From Riemerella anatipestifer (GTDB taxonomy: Bacteria > Bacteroidota > Bacteroidia > Flavobacteriales > Weeksellaceae): a stretch of 64,000 nucleotides of DNA. This document shows positions 15,090 through 27,800 of the stretch, in pieces. The DNA lies in assembly GCF_009663465.1 (NCBI RefSeq), contig NZ_QXHU01000003.1:178958-242957 (forward strand), written 5' to 3'. Each line of letters opens with the position of its first letter. The first letter of the stretch is position 1. A program made the translations under genes and the position numbers. Under the pieces are notes generated by a model. It saw nothing but the letters and a program-made list of their open reading frames with translations. It did not search any database and was not told the DNA's origin.

Positions 15090-17999
15090 TTAATCTTCTA
15101 TCAAACTTGCGAATTGGGTTTTGCTAATACGCTCTTTAAAGGATATTTTTATGGGCTGGTCTTTGTAATAGGCACTCAACGCTTCAAAATATTTTCGGGC
15201 GAAGTCTATTTTAGATTTCTCGTCGGTAGGTATTTCGGTGGAAAGCTGATAGCCTTTGGCTTCTACCACAAGGAATACCTTTTTGCCTTCTTTGGATTGT
15301 ACGGCATAGCAAAAATCGGGATTGTATTCTCCCATCGGCGTTTTGATTTTTAGGCGTGGCAGTTTTCCAAAAATCTCAATACTATTCATATCGGGGTCTT
15401 TTTGTATGAGGTTTAATTCAAAATCGCTATCATACTCTATCACATCCTCAAATACCCATTTGTTTTTAAGCGGAAAGTCTTGTTCTATGGTTTTTTGGAA
15501 TTTCCCTGTACTGCCAATATCTAGATAGGTTTTCCCTTGCTCTGTTTTGAACAGATTAGGCATTGCTGTGCCACTAATGCCATCGTAACGGACATTGGCT
15601 TTAAGCATTGCGACTAAATTTTTTTTGATAATTTCCGAAATTTCTTTTTGTGCCTGTGCAGGATTATTGCTAATGATTTTGCTTTTGAAATCTTTATCCA
15701 ATGCGTTGAATATCTTAACCACAAAGGCAATAGGCGTTTTGGTACTACTAGAAAGTGCGCGTACCAACTCCAAATAATCCACTTGGTTTTGGTAAGAAAT
15801 GGTATTGGTAATTTGCTCCGTAATGGCGTTGCTTTTCCCTATTTGGTTTATATTCAGTTCTGCACGAACGGTTTGGAGGCGAATGCTGCTGACCTCCAAT
15901 CTTTCTATTTCTTGCTTTATATTGCTGATTAGTTGTTGTTCTTGTGCTTCGTTTAATGTTTCTAAGATATAGAAAGTATTTTTGTGTATGGCATTCCATA
16001 AATTTTGGAACTCCTTGAGATGCGTCGGTTTTATAAATACTTTTTTCTTCTCGCTTCTTTCTTTGCCTTTTTGTATATACGCTCCAGCATCTGTGGCAAA
16101 TATATTTTCTAGCACTCTTCTTTGTTCGTCTGGCAGATTTTGCTCTCTAAGGATTTGGAGAAAATCTGGAGATTTTTCAAAAACATCAATCCCATCTACC
16201 ATTGTTTTGTAGATAATCATTTTGGTATGTTCCATCGCTCGGAATAGATTCCGAATGGTAGAGTCATCAAAGTTAGATTTTGCTTTAATTCTTATTTTGA
16301 GTTCTTGCTCCGTGAAGACTTCTGCAAGTAAATAAGAATTGCTTAGTATTTCGCTCTGAATTCCCTCCACAAATCCTTTTTCCTTGTCGGATACTATCAC
16401 ATCTAAATTGTTTATTTCCCAAAACAACTCTTGGTCGTTCCCTAAATTCTTGAGCGTTTGTCTCTCTAAATCCTGATTAACGCAAATCCTAAGTCCACGC
16501 CCTATTTGTTGGAGTTTGGAAATATCGCTTCCCTCGTTAGAGAGTTTACATATAGTAAATACATTTGGGTTATCCCAGCCTTCTTGCAATGCCCAAATGG
16601 AAAATATAAATCGTGTAGGACTGTCAAGGGATAGGAGTTTCTTTTTGTCCTTGAGAATTTCATCAACGCCTTGTTTTATTTTGGCATCTTTGCTTCCCTT
16701 ATCTCCCGAAAAGTAGCCCTTGTGTACTTGCAGTTTGCCCTCGCTGTCAAAATCTTTTTGGAGGTAAGCATAGTAAGGATTATCGGGGTCTAAACTTTGC
16801 AACAACTGGGTTCTATAACGGGTATATTCTTCTTCAAAAATGATTTTTATTTTGGGCTGGTCTCCACGATAAGCACTAATGTTGCTTTCCATAAAAAAGA
16901 GTGTAAGGGCTTTGATGCCTTTTTCAAAAAGTTTTTTCTCTTTTTCAAAATGAATTTTAATGGTTTCTTTAATCATAGCCCGTAGAGCCTCATCGGACAA
17001 AGCGTATTCTGGGCTCACGATGGTATCGTCTCCTAGTATTAGATTTTTTTTATTGATTTTCTTTATCGTTTTTCCATTAAAGACCTCTCCAGATACGAGC
17101 TTTCTCCTTACCGAAATCCCGTTGATTAAAGTATTTACAAGAGCGGTATTTTTGGACTGTATAGTTTCAATCCCCACAAGCGTATCTTCACCAGTGGCTA
17201 TACCTTGTGTATAAACCACAATTTTCTTAACCAAACTCTGCCGAAACGATGATATACTGTCTAATACATACGCCACATTAGACAAAGACAAGCTGTCTTT
17301 TTTCTTCGGAAAAGTAGCACCAAAACGAAGGTAATAATTATCAAATCCTTCAAAATATTTTTTAAACGCATCGCCTTCAAAACGGTGAGGTTCGTCCATT
17401 ATAATAATGGGATTAAGGCGTTTTAGGCACTCTAAGTAAGTTTTAGGCGATTTTTGCTCACTTTCAAACAAAGTAGGTGTATGTATTTCTTTGTCTAACG
17501 GACGGTTCAATATATTATCACTACTATTGAAAGAACTTGGCGTCATTACCAAAACGGATAAGTGATTAGCCATTATAAATTGCCTTACCGCAGAAATATT
17601 ACCACCTTCGTAAACGAAAGTTTCAATCTCCTTATCCCTTTCGTTGGCGTAGAGACTTCTGAAATAGGTTTTGGTATCTTCTAAGTTGGTCTTAGTACCC
17701 TCTCGGATAGGAACCGTAGGCACTAGAATGATAAACTTCTTATATCCAAAGTTTTTACTTAACTCAAAGATAGTTTTAATAAAAGTAAATGTTTTTCCCG
17801 TTCCCGTCTCCATCATTACATCTATATTCCTAGTTTCTTGGACAGGGAAATTATATAAATGTGTCTCTTGATGGGTTTGCAATGCTTTTGTGAAGGGTAC
17901 TCCATCTCTGAAATTTTCAAACAGACTAATGATGTTCCCAACACAATCTTCTTGATATGCTTGTACTTCGTACTGAAACTGTTTTACTTCTGCCCTCAT
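15090..17999 (-). CDS. res: Type III restriction endonuclease subunit (Res)
   Basis: A 969-aa protein. An SF2 helicase core begins with Walker A METGTGKT (residues 63-70), then Walker B MDEPH near 206-210 and the late helicase motif QQIGRGLRI near 510. A C-terminal nuclease has the PD-x-ExK pattern (NPDFCYAV...VVEAK) near 893-915. Together with Mod it should translocate on or slide along unmodified DNA and cut near recognition sites. The length is typical of the family. It is the first gene of the operon; a TATCTTTG -10-like box lies at 18027-18034 just upstream. Its last codons are duplicated before mod. Confidence 0.93.
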   Translation of the reverse strand: MRAEVKQFQYEVQAYQEDCVGNIISLFENFRDGVPFTKALQTHQETHLYNFPVQETRNIDVMMETGTGKTFTFIKTIFELSKNFGYKKFIILVPTVPIREGTKTNLEDTKTYFRSLYANERDKEIETFVYEGGNISAVRQFIMANHLSVLVMTPSSFNSSDNILNRPLDKEIHTPTLFESEQKSPKTYLECLKRLNPIIIMDEPHRFEGDAFKKYFEGFDNYYLRFGATFPKKKDSLSLSNVAYVLDSISSFRQSLVKKIVVYTQGIATGEDTLVGIETIQSKNTALVNTLINGISVRRKLVSGEVFNGKTIKKINKKNLILGDDTIVSPEYALSDEALRAMIKETIKIHFEKEKKLFEKGIKALTLFFMESNISAYRGDQPKIKIIFEEEYTRYRTQLLQSLDPDNPYYAYLQKDFDSEGKLQVHKGYFSGDKGSKDAKIKQGVDEILKDKKKLLSLDSPTRFIFSIWALQEGWDNPNVFTICKLSNEGSDISKLQQIGRGLRICVNQDLERQTLKNLGNDQELFWEINNLDVIVSDKEKGFVEGIQSEILSNSYLLAEVFTEQELKIRIKAKSNFDDSTIRNLFRAMEHTKMIIYKTMVDGIDVFEKSPDFLQILREQNLPDEQRRVLENIFATDAGAYIQKGKERSEKKKVFIKPTHLKEFQNLWNAIHKNTFYILETLNEAQEQQLISNIKQEIERLEVSSIRLQTVRAELNINQIGKSNAITEQITNTISYQNQVDYLELVRALSSSTKTPIAFVVKIFNALDKDFKSKIISNNPAQAQKEISEIIKKNLVAMLKANVRYDGISGTAMPNLFKTEQGKTYLDIGSTGKFQKTIEQDFPLKNKWVFEDVIEYDSDFELNLIQKDPDMNSIEIFGKLPRLKIKTPMGEYNPDFCYAVQSKEGKKVFLVVEAKGYQLSTEIPTDEKSKIDFARKYFEALSAYYKDQPIKISFKERISKTQFASLIED
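15091..15115. repeat. 25-bp direct repeat at the true res 3' end
   Basis: Partner of 13366-13390 with two mismatches. Here it forms the last codons of res. Confidence 0.85.
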
Positions 18000-18135
18000 T
18001 TACTTTCTTAAAGTTTTCAATGGGGTCAAAGATAACTCATTTCTGTCGTTTTATTAAACAAGAACCAATAAAAATAATTTAAAATTACCTTCAAGCATAT
18101 TCATTTTTTTTAACAGAATATAATCTTTTTTATAA

Positions 18136-20765
<2,630 letters not shown>

Positions 20766-20767
20766 AA

Positions 20768-20869
20768 TTGCTAATATTTTATGCAAAACTAAAAAATATT
20801 TTTCTCTTTAATGTTAAAAATATTTGCAATTTTAATTTTTATAATTATATTTGCATAAAATATTAGCAA
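20768..20869. promoter_or_regulatory. Divergent operator: perfect 20-bp inverted repeat pair
   Basis: Arms 20768-20787 (TTGCTAATATTTTATGCAAA) and 20850-20869 are exact reverse complements, 62 bp apart. Each arm lies just before one of the two divergent starts and overlaps a -7 box. The likely binder is the XRE protein encoded at 20169-20765. Confidence 0.75.
20823..20853 (+). promoter_or_regulatory. Promoter of the YjfI-PspA-flotillin operon
   Basis: TTTG at 20823-20826, 19 nt, TATATTTG at 20846-20853, an exact consensus match. The expected start of transcription falls within the right operator arm, so binding there should block initiation. Confidence 0.8.
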
Positions 20870-20880
20870 AATTATTAACT

Positions 20881-21282
20881 ATGAAACAGCTTAATTTATT
20901 TCAAACCATTAAAGAATGGTTATTAGAGTGGGAGTTTCAGCTCATATACGAGAGTGCAGACAATAAAGTATTCATCATTGAAAAAGAAACAGATGGCATT
21001 AAAAATATGATGATAGCCATTGCTCCACAAATCCTCATCGTAGAACAGTTTCTATTTTATTGCAAAAATAATAAGCAAAATATATTTAAGGAACTTCTAA
21101 TTAAGAATAGAGATATTGTTCACGGAGCTTTTGTACTAGATGAAACAGGAGAAAAGGTAATTTTTCGCAACACTTTGCAAACAGAGAATTTGGACCAAAA
21201 CGAGCTTATGTCAACCATAAATTCACTAAGTTTATTATTAAGTGAGTATTCATCGGAAATGATAGAATATAGTAAAGATTAG
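20881..21282 (+). CDS. YjfI-like (DUF2170/CesT-like) small protein of PspA operon
   Basis: A 133-aa soluble protein. Its C-terminal half (RDIVHGAFVLDETGEKVIFRNTLQTENLDQNEL, then SLLLSEYSSEMIEY) resembles YjfI/DUF2170 proteins, which are encoded next to PspA homologues in other bacteria and have a secretion-chaperone-like fold. The role is unknown; a PspA partner or regulator is plausible. I chose ATG 20881 rather than TTG 20851 because the latter lies in the operator and at the transcription start. It is the first gene of the operon. Confidence 0.6.
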   Translation: MKQLNLFQTIKEWLLEWEFQLIYESADNKVFIIEKETDGIKNMMIAIAPQILIVEQFLFYCKNNKQNIFKELLIKNRDIVHGAFVLDETGEKVIFRNTLQTENLDQNELMSTINSLSLLLSEYSSEMIEYSKD

Positions 21283-21286
21283 CACT

Positions 21287-21343
21287 ATGGCATACTTACT
21301 CGTTACCTTAATTTACTTTATCTTAGAATTATTATTAACCTAA
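21287..21343 (+). CDS. 18-aa hydrophobic micropeptide between yjfI-like and pspA-like genes
   Basis: ATG 21287 opens a frame for MAYLLVTLIYFILELLLT, which is almost entirely a single membrane-spanning segment and ends 15 bp before the PspA ATG. Small hydrophobic proteins accompany PspA in other species, so this could be a real membrane micropeptide. The evidence is only composition and position, and chance in AT-rich DNA cannot be excluded. Confidence 0.3.
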   Translation: MAYLLVTLIYFILELLLT

Positions 21344-21358
21344 TTAAAAAAATAAAAA

Positions 21359-22060
21359 ATGAACATACTTAAAAGACTTTTCAGAATAGGCAATGCAGAA
21401 ACTCACGCTGCAATAGATAAATTAGAAGATCCTATTAAAATGACCGAACAGGGCATTAGAGAAATGAAAGACCAGCTAAGCAAAAGCATAGATGCTCTAG
21501 CTCAAGTGAAAGCCTTAGCAATAAGAAGAAAAAACGAACAAACAGCCTTAGAGAACCAAGCGGAAGAGTATCAAAGTAAAGCCATTATTCTTGTTCAAAA
21601 AGGAATGAAGGAAGAAATGCCAACCGAAGAGGCGGATAGATTAGCTAAGGAAGCTCTTAAAAAGAAGGAACTTTCTTTAGCCGATTCTAAAATCGCAGAA
21701 ACCGACCGTAAAAAATTAGAAAGTGATGTTGAGAAAATGCAAGCAAATATCAACACGCTTAAATCTAACATTGCCAAATGGGAAGGCGAACTAAAAACTC
21801 TAAAAGCAAGAGTACAGGTAAGCCAAGCAACTAAAGATATTAACCAAAAAATGTCTCAACTTTCAAACGATAGTACCATCGGTATGTTAGAAAAAATGAA
21901 AGAAAAAGTACTTCAGCAAGAAGCTGTCGCAGATGCTTATGGAGAAATAGCCAATGCTAGCAAAAGTATAGATGAGGAAATAAATCAAGCAGCGGATACT
22001 TCTAATGCAAAAGCAGAAACAGCATTAGCAGCACTGAAAGAACAACTTAAAAATTCCTAA
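21359..22060 (+). CDS. PspA/IM30-family membrane-stress protein
   Basis: A 233-aa, mostly alpha-helical coiled-coil protein. It starts with an amphipathic helix (NILKRLFRIGNAE) and the PspA landmark LEDPIKMTEQGIREM (about 22-36). Members form ESCRT-III-like rods or rings on the inner face of the cytoplasmic membrane and protect it from leakage. Neighbours (YjfI-like, YqiJ-like, flotillin, AAA ATPase) form a membrane-repair type operon rather than the enterobacterial pspABC arrangement. No PspF or PspBC is present; control is probably through the divergent XRE protein. Confidence 0.92.
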   Translation: MNILKRLFRIGNAETHAAIDKLEDPIKMTEQGIREMKDQLSKSIDALAQVKALAIRRKNEQTALENQAEEYQSKAIILVQKGMKEEMPTEEADRLAKEALKKKELSLADSKIAETDRKKLESDVEKMQANINTLKSNIAKWEGELKTLKARVQVSQATKDINQKMSQLSNDSTIGMLEKMKEKVLQQEAVADAYGEIANASKSIDEEINQAADTSNAKAETALAALKEQLKNS

Positions 22061-22066
22061 TCCACA

Positions 22067-22720
22067 ATGACTATCCGAGAGCTTATAGAAGTATCTTTCA
22101 ATCCAGCCAATACTGTACTAAGCATATTACTCATTTTAAGCGTATTGTATTGGCTTCTCACTATATTTTCTGGCTTAGGAGACTTTGATTTAGACCTAGA
22201 TTTAGAATCTGATAGTATAGCTGTTAAAAATCCAGATGGCACGCTAGAAGTACCTCATGAACCCTCTGCTTTTATTCAGTTTCTAAAGTTTTTAAACTTA
22301 GATATTGTTCCTATCACCTTCTTTTTAACCCTAGTATTGCTTTTTACTTGGCTTATCAATGTTAATATCAGTTACTTTATTATGTTACCACAATGGGCAT
22401 ATTTTATAACGATATTTCCTGCTTTTTTTATAAGTTTGTTTATCAGTAAATATATGTCTATGCCTTTAAAACCAATATTTAAAGAAATTAATCATAAAGG
22501 AGAAATAGCATACGACTATTTAGGGAGAGTAGGCACACTAAAATCTAGTATAGAACAAGATAAAATAGGTATGATAGAACTAGTTATCAACCAAAACCCA
22601 ATTAAGCTATTAGTAAAAAGCAAAAACGGAATACCTTTAAAAGAAAACGACAAAGTCATCATCATAGATGAACATCTTGATAAAAAATATTATTTCGTAG
22701 AGAAATACTATGAGCTTTAA
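22067..22720 (+). CDS. YqiJ-like membrane protein with OB-fold tail
   Basis: A 217-aa protein with an N-terminal helix (about 14-38), an acidic loop (DLDLDLESD), two or three helices (about 75-140) and a C-terminal beta-rich OB-fold domain (about 145-217, GRVGTLKSSI...NDKVIIIDE) of the NfeD/YqiJ type. Such proteins are encoded beside flotillins and are thought to act as their membrane partners. It starts 6 bp after pspA and precedes the flotillin gene, which supports the assignment. Confidence 0.8.
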   Translation: MTIRELIEVSFNPANTVLSILLILSVLYWLLTIFSGLGDFDLDLDLESDSIAVKNPDGTLEVPHEPSAFIQFLKFLNLDIVPITFFLTLVLLFTWLINVNISYFIMLPQWAYFITIFPAFFISLFISKYMSMPLKPIFKEINHKGEIAYDYLGRVGTLKSSIEQDKIGMIELVINQNPIKLLVKSKNGIPLKENDKVIIIDEHLDKKYYFVEKYYEL

Positions 22721-22771
22721 TAACCAAAATCATGAAAAACAAACTATCATTAAAAAATAAATTAAACTAAT

Positions 22772-24784
22772 ATGACAACATTCTACATTAGCGTTGCTGT
22801 AATTGCTATTGCAACTTTAGGGCTTATCTTTTGGATTTTATCCATGTACAAAAAAACAGTACAGGGCGTAGTATTACTCAGAACAGGATACGGAGGTGCC
22901 AAAGTGTTCTTTAATGCAGGAGTGGTAATCCCAATTATCCACAGATTAGAGCAAATGGATATTTCTGTTAAAAAATTAGAAATTGCTAGAGAAGGAAAAG
23001 ATGGATTGATTTGCAAGGATAATATGCGTGCTGATATTCAAGTAGCCTTCTTTGTAAGAGTAAATAAATCTGTAGATGACATCATCAATGTAGGACAAAC
23101 CATTGGTTGCCAAAGAGCCTCCGATATATCTACCCTTAGAGAACTTTTTGAAGCAAAATTTTCGGAAGCTCTAAAAACTGTTGGTAAAAAATTTGATTTC
23201 ATCGAACTTTACGAAGCCAGAAGTGAGTTTAGACAAGAAATATTAAACATCATCGGAACCGACCTTAATGGCTATGTACTAGACGACTGTGCCATAGACT
23301 ATTTAGAACAAACCAAAATTGAATATCTTAACAAAGATAACATCTTAGATTCCGAAGGTATTAAAAAAATTACAGAACTCACGGCTTCTCAGAATATAAA
23401 GGCTAACCTTGTAAGAAGAGAAGAAGAAAAAACCATAAAAAAACAAGATGTAGAAGCTAGAGAGGCTATCTTAGAATTAGAAAAACAATTAGCCGAAAAA
23501 GAAGAAACACAAAAAAGGGAGGTTGAAAACATCAAGGCGAGAGAAAACGCAGAAATCCTGAAAGTAGCTGAAGAGGAAAGATTAAAATACGAATCTGTAC
23601 GAATTGCAACAGAAGAAGCGCTACAAATTGCAGAAGAAAACAAACAAAGACAAGTGGTAATCGCTGCTAAAAACAAGGAAAGAGCCGACTTGGTAGAAAC
23701 CGAAAGAGTACAGAAGGATAAAATGCTAGAAGCTACAGAAAGAGAAAGAATTGTAGCTTTAGCTGACATAGAAAAAGATAAGGCAGTAGAACTAGAGAAG
23801 AAAAACATTCAAGATGTTATCCGAGAAAGACTAGCCAAAGAAAAAACAGTAGTAGAAGAACAACAAAACATCTACGATGTAGAAGCACTTAAATCTGCAG
23901 AAAGAGACAAACAAGTACAACTCATTATAGCTGCAAGAGAAGCAGAAGAAAGACTCATCGCAGAAACAAAAGCAGCAGAAGCAAGAAAACTCGCTGCCGA
24001 AAAAGATGCTCAAAAATATGTAATTGAAGCACAAGCCAAAAGAGATGCCGCCGAAAAAGAAGCCGAAGCAAGAAAAATAATTGCAGATGCCCTTGCAAAA
24101 GAGGAAGCTACCATAGGATTATCAGAAGCTCAAGTGATGCACGCAAAAGCTGAAGCATCAGAAAGACAAGGTATTGTAGATGCCAACATCATAGAGAAAA
24201 AAGCTCAGGCTAAGAAGATAGAAGGTCTAGCCGAAGCTGATGTAATTAAAGAAAAAGCACTAGCCGAAGCCGCAGGTATCACCGAAAAAGCCGAAGCTAT
24301 GAAAAAACTCAACGATGCTGGAAAAGAACACGAAGAGTTCAGATTGAAATTAGCTAAGGAGAAAGAGGTAGAATTAGCTGAAATAAACATTCAGAAAGAG
24401 ATAGCCCAAGCTCAAGCACAGGTGCTAGGAGAAGCCTTTAAAACAGCGAAAATAGACATTGTAGGAGGCGACCACTCTTTCTTTGATAATGTTGTAAGAC
24501 AAATTTCGGCTGGTAAAGGAATAGATAAACTTATCCAACACAGCGAAAATGCACAGATTTTAAAAGAATCTCTACTAGATTCTGATAACGAAAACAATCT
24601 GATAGGAAAGGTAATGCAGATGGTAGAAAAGTATAAAATTTCTTCAGAAGATATTAAAAACCTAAGCATTGCTTCTCTCATCTTCAAGCTCAAAGGGGTT
24701 GCAGAACCACAAGAGCAAGGTCTTCTCACCAGAGCTTTAGATGTAGCCAAACACTTAGGCATCCAAGATAAACCTATCAGATAG
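22772..24784 (+). CDS. Flotillin-like SPFH protein (YqiK type)
   Basis: A 670-aa protein with an N-terminal membrane anchor (about 3-25), an SPFH/Band 7 domain (about 30-210) and a very long Glu/Lys/Ala-rich coiled coil (about 210-540, many EA.KA and AEA repeats), then a short C-terminal domain. Flotillins form oligomeric cages at the inner membrane and organise lipid microdomains. Together with the YqiJ-like protein and PspA it suggests membrane-integrity maintenance. A terminator-like hairpin follows before the AAA gene. Confidence 0.9.
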   Translation: MTTFYISVAVIAIATLGLIFWILSMYKKTVQGVVLLRTGYGGAKVFFNAGVVIPIIHRLEQMDISVKKLEIAREGKDGLICKDNMRADIQVAFFVRVNKSVDDIINVGQTIGCQRASDISTLRELFEAKFSEALKTVGKKFDFIELYEARSEFRQEILNIIGTDLNGYVLDDCAIDYLEQTKIEYLNKDNILDSEGIKKITELTASQNIKANLVRREEEKTIKKQDVEAREAILELEKQLAEKEETQKREVENIKARENAEILKVAEEERLKYESVRIATEEALQIAEENKQRQVVIAAKNKERADLVETERVQKDKMLEATERERIVALADIEKDKAVELEKKNIQDVIRERLAKEKTVVEEQQNIYDVEALKSAERDKQVQLIIAAREAEERLIAETKAAEARKLAAEKDAQKYVIEAQAKRDAAEKEAEARKIIADALAKEEATIGLSEAQVMHAKAEASERQGIVDANIIEKKAQAKKIEGLAEADVIKEKALAEAAGITEKAEAMKKLNDAGKEHEEFRLKLAKEKEVELAEINIQKEIAQAQAQVLGEAFKTAKIDIVGGDHSFFDNVVRQISAGKGIDKLIQHSENAQILKESLLDSDNENNLIGKVMQMVEKYKISSEDIKNLSIASLIFKLKGVAEPQEQGLLTRALDVAKHLGIQDKPIR

Positions 24785-24790
24785 AAAATA

Positions 24791-24826
24791 AAACTCCGCT
24801 CACTTAAAATGTGGGCGGACTTTTAT
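24791..24826 (+). terminator. Terminator after the flotillin gene
   Basis: Stem ACTCCGCTCAC / GTGGGCGGACT with a 7-base loop and TTTTAT. The AAA gene begins 54 bp later, so read-through is likely. Confidence 0.6.
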
Positions 24827-24879
24827 CCCTTTATTTCAGATTCTAACATTATTATCAACCATAAATCGTAGCTCATAAA

Positions 24880-27800
24880 ATGTCAAAGGACAATCTACAA
24901 TCAGGTACTTACGAGATTATTCAGAACCGACTTAACGAACAGAAAAACCATCTTTCTCATAAACTCGCTGCCCTTAATGAAGACCGAAAGAAAGTATTTG
25001 GAGGAATAGACTTCTCACTGATTGCCAACGAACGAATTTCTACGGAACAATCGTGTAAGATAAAAGACCTATTTGCCGTTAACCATCTGTGCATCGTAGG
25101 TTATAATACCCACTTAGGTCTGAAAACAGAAGTGGAAGTTACTGATGTATTTGCCCTTTATGCCTTTCAAGAAAATCGTTTTGAGCCACAACCCATCACT
25201 TTTCTAGATGATGCCAATTTTGTACAAGAGTTCAAAAATCTTTACAAATATTATAGAAACACCCAATTCGTTAGGTTCTATTATACCCAAAATTATCTTT
25301 ACTTCGTATTTCAGCTCTCTGCAAATGCTTCGGATATTAAGGCTTTTAAATGGTTAATAAAAGACAACGAACTGCACTTTATAGATTCTAGAAGTGCTTC
25401 GGAGGTAAAGTATCCTCCACAGCACGAGTTCCAGTGGGTTAAAGCCACTAGAGATATGCACCGTACAGGTAGGCACCCGCACATTTCTCTGGCAGACAAG
25501 GTTTTTGTGGAAGCCATAGGCGGAGATATTACCATTAAAGTGGAAGATAATACCCAAACAGGCAAAGGAATTTACAGCGAACCCGTAGCTCATAAAGACC
25601 AAACGCTAGACGATGCCGAAGTACACTTTTTTGATTATGACAACCTCGTATTATTCAAAATAAAACCTTACCAAGAAGACGAACGCTACTTTATATACAA
25701 CCATAAAGAGAAAAAGGTAAAGCGTGTAGATAGCCTCAAACATTCGGCTATACTTCTTCCCGAGAACCAAGGCGTTATTTACTCCAACGGATTTGCCCTC
25801 CAAACAGGCGAAATAAAGGTGATAGAAACCGAAGAGAAAAATATTTTCTTTGACAGAAAGATAACTGCCAGCAACGGAGAAAACTTCCTCTTCGCTTTTT
25901 ATGACGAAACTTCTAATGATTACGCTCTTATCCCTTATAACATCATCAATCAGACCATAGATACGCCTATCTATTGTAATGGTTTCAGCCTTTTTGACAA
26001 CGGTATCCTAGCCTACCTTAAAAATACCGAGGAAAGCAAAAACCATCTAGTACAGCTATGGCAAACGCCTTTTACCAAAGAACTTGTCATTAGTGAAACT
26101 CTTAGAGAAAACGAGCTTTTTAAGATTGGCAACAAAGACCTCGTAAAGGCTATGGCAGACTGCCAAGAGCTTATAGTGCTACTCAACAAAAAAGACTCTT
26201 ACGCAGGGCTATATACCGATATTGTAAAAAGAGCCACTTCCATTCTAGACAACTACTATTTTTTGGATAAAGAAAGTGTAAAGCATCTATCGGAGCCTAT
26301 ATCAGAAATCCGAAAGATAGCTCACGCCGCCATTAACGAGTATGAAAAGGTGGTAGAAATCCGAAAAAACACACAAGCCGCATTAGATACTTTAGAAGAA
26401 AAGTTTAAGCAACTGCTTTCGCAGACCTCGCTGGTAAACTATACCGCTTTGCACCAGTTTATAGAAACCCTGTCGGAAATAAGAACCTTAAGGGGCGAAA
26501 TGATAAGTGCCAAAGAACTACAATATTCCGACCTGCCCAAAATAGAAGCGTGGGAGCAACAGCTTAATGAAAGGGCTGACGAACTCGCAGCACAATGCGT
26601 TCAGTTTTTGTTACAAGACGATGCTTTGGTGGTTTACGAGGACAAGATAAATGCACTTATTAGCGAAACGCAGCAGTTATCCAAATCGGTGGAGGCTAAG
26701 AATATAGAGCAAAGCCTAGACGAACTCGCACTACAGCTAGAACTATTGGTAAACATCGTTAACAATTTAAAGATAGACGATGCCTCCCATTCTACCCAAA
26801 TCATAGAAAAAATTTCGGTGATTTTCTCGCAAATCAACCAGCAGAGAATAGAACTTAACAACAAGAAAAGAGAAATTTCTGGAACAGAGCTTTCCGCAGA
26901 TTTCAAAGCTCAAATTACATTGTTTGACCAAGCCTCCATCAACTTCCTAGAGTTGGCAAACACCCCAGATAAGGCAGACGAATACCTTACCAAACTCTCC
27001 ATACAACTAGAAGAACTAGAGACCAAATTCATAGACTTCGAGGAGTTTATACAGATAATCGCCGATAAGAGAGAGGAAGTTTACACCCATTTTCAGAACA
27101 AAATGGTGCAGCTTACCGAGGCTCAAAACAGAAGAACACAAAACCTATTTCAGTCTGGAGAGCGAATCTTGAAGAGCATCATCAGCAAAGCCGAATCTTT
27201 TGATACAGAAGTGGAAATCAACGGCTATTTCGCTTCCGATTTGATGGTGGACAAACTAAGAGAACTCGTTGCCCAGCTTAACGATTTACAGGATAGCAAC
27301 AAAGCCGAAGAACTACAAACCCACCTAAAAACAGCTCAACAAGACGCTATACGCAAACTTAAAGACAAAAAGGAAATCTATACCGATGGCGAGAATACCA
27401 TTAACTTCGGCAAGTACCAGTTTGCGGTTAATCAGCAGAAGCTAGACCTTAGCTTAGTGCTAAGACAAGGAGCCTACTACTACCATATTACTGGGACGAG
27501 CTTCTACGAACCATTGGCTTTTGAGGCGATACAAGATTATCAAGAGGTATGGCATCAAGAATTTGTTTCGGAAAATACAGAGGTGAAAAAGATGGAATAC
27601 CTCGCTTGGGAAATCTTCCTTAAAAACCCCGCTATTTCGTCCGAAGAAACCAACCGACTGCTCATAGAGCAATTCCTCAAAAATCACTTTGGAGAAGGCT
27701 TAGTAAAAGGCGTACACGATGAAGATGCCCTACTGATTCTCACCAAACTACAACAGCTCAACAACCACTTAGGACTCCTTAGATACAACCCGTCCGAGAG

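Noticed and set aside
20851..20880. TTG start for the YjfI-like gene and the mirrored ATG 20786 start for XRE, both encoding HKILA.
   Set aside because: These identical starts come from the inverted repeat operator. They lie at the transcription start; the inner ATGs fit the families.
22731..22769. 12-codon ATG frame between the YqiJ-like and flotillin genes.
   Set aside because: Too short, only Lys/Asn/Leu, and no feature beyond AT-rich chance.
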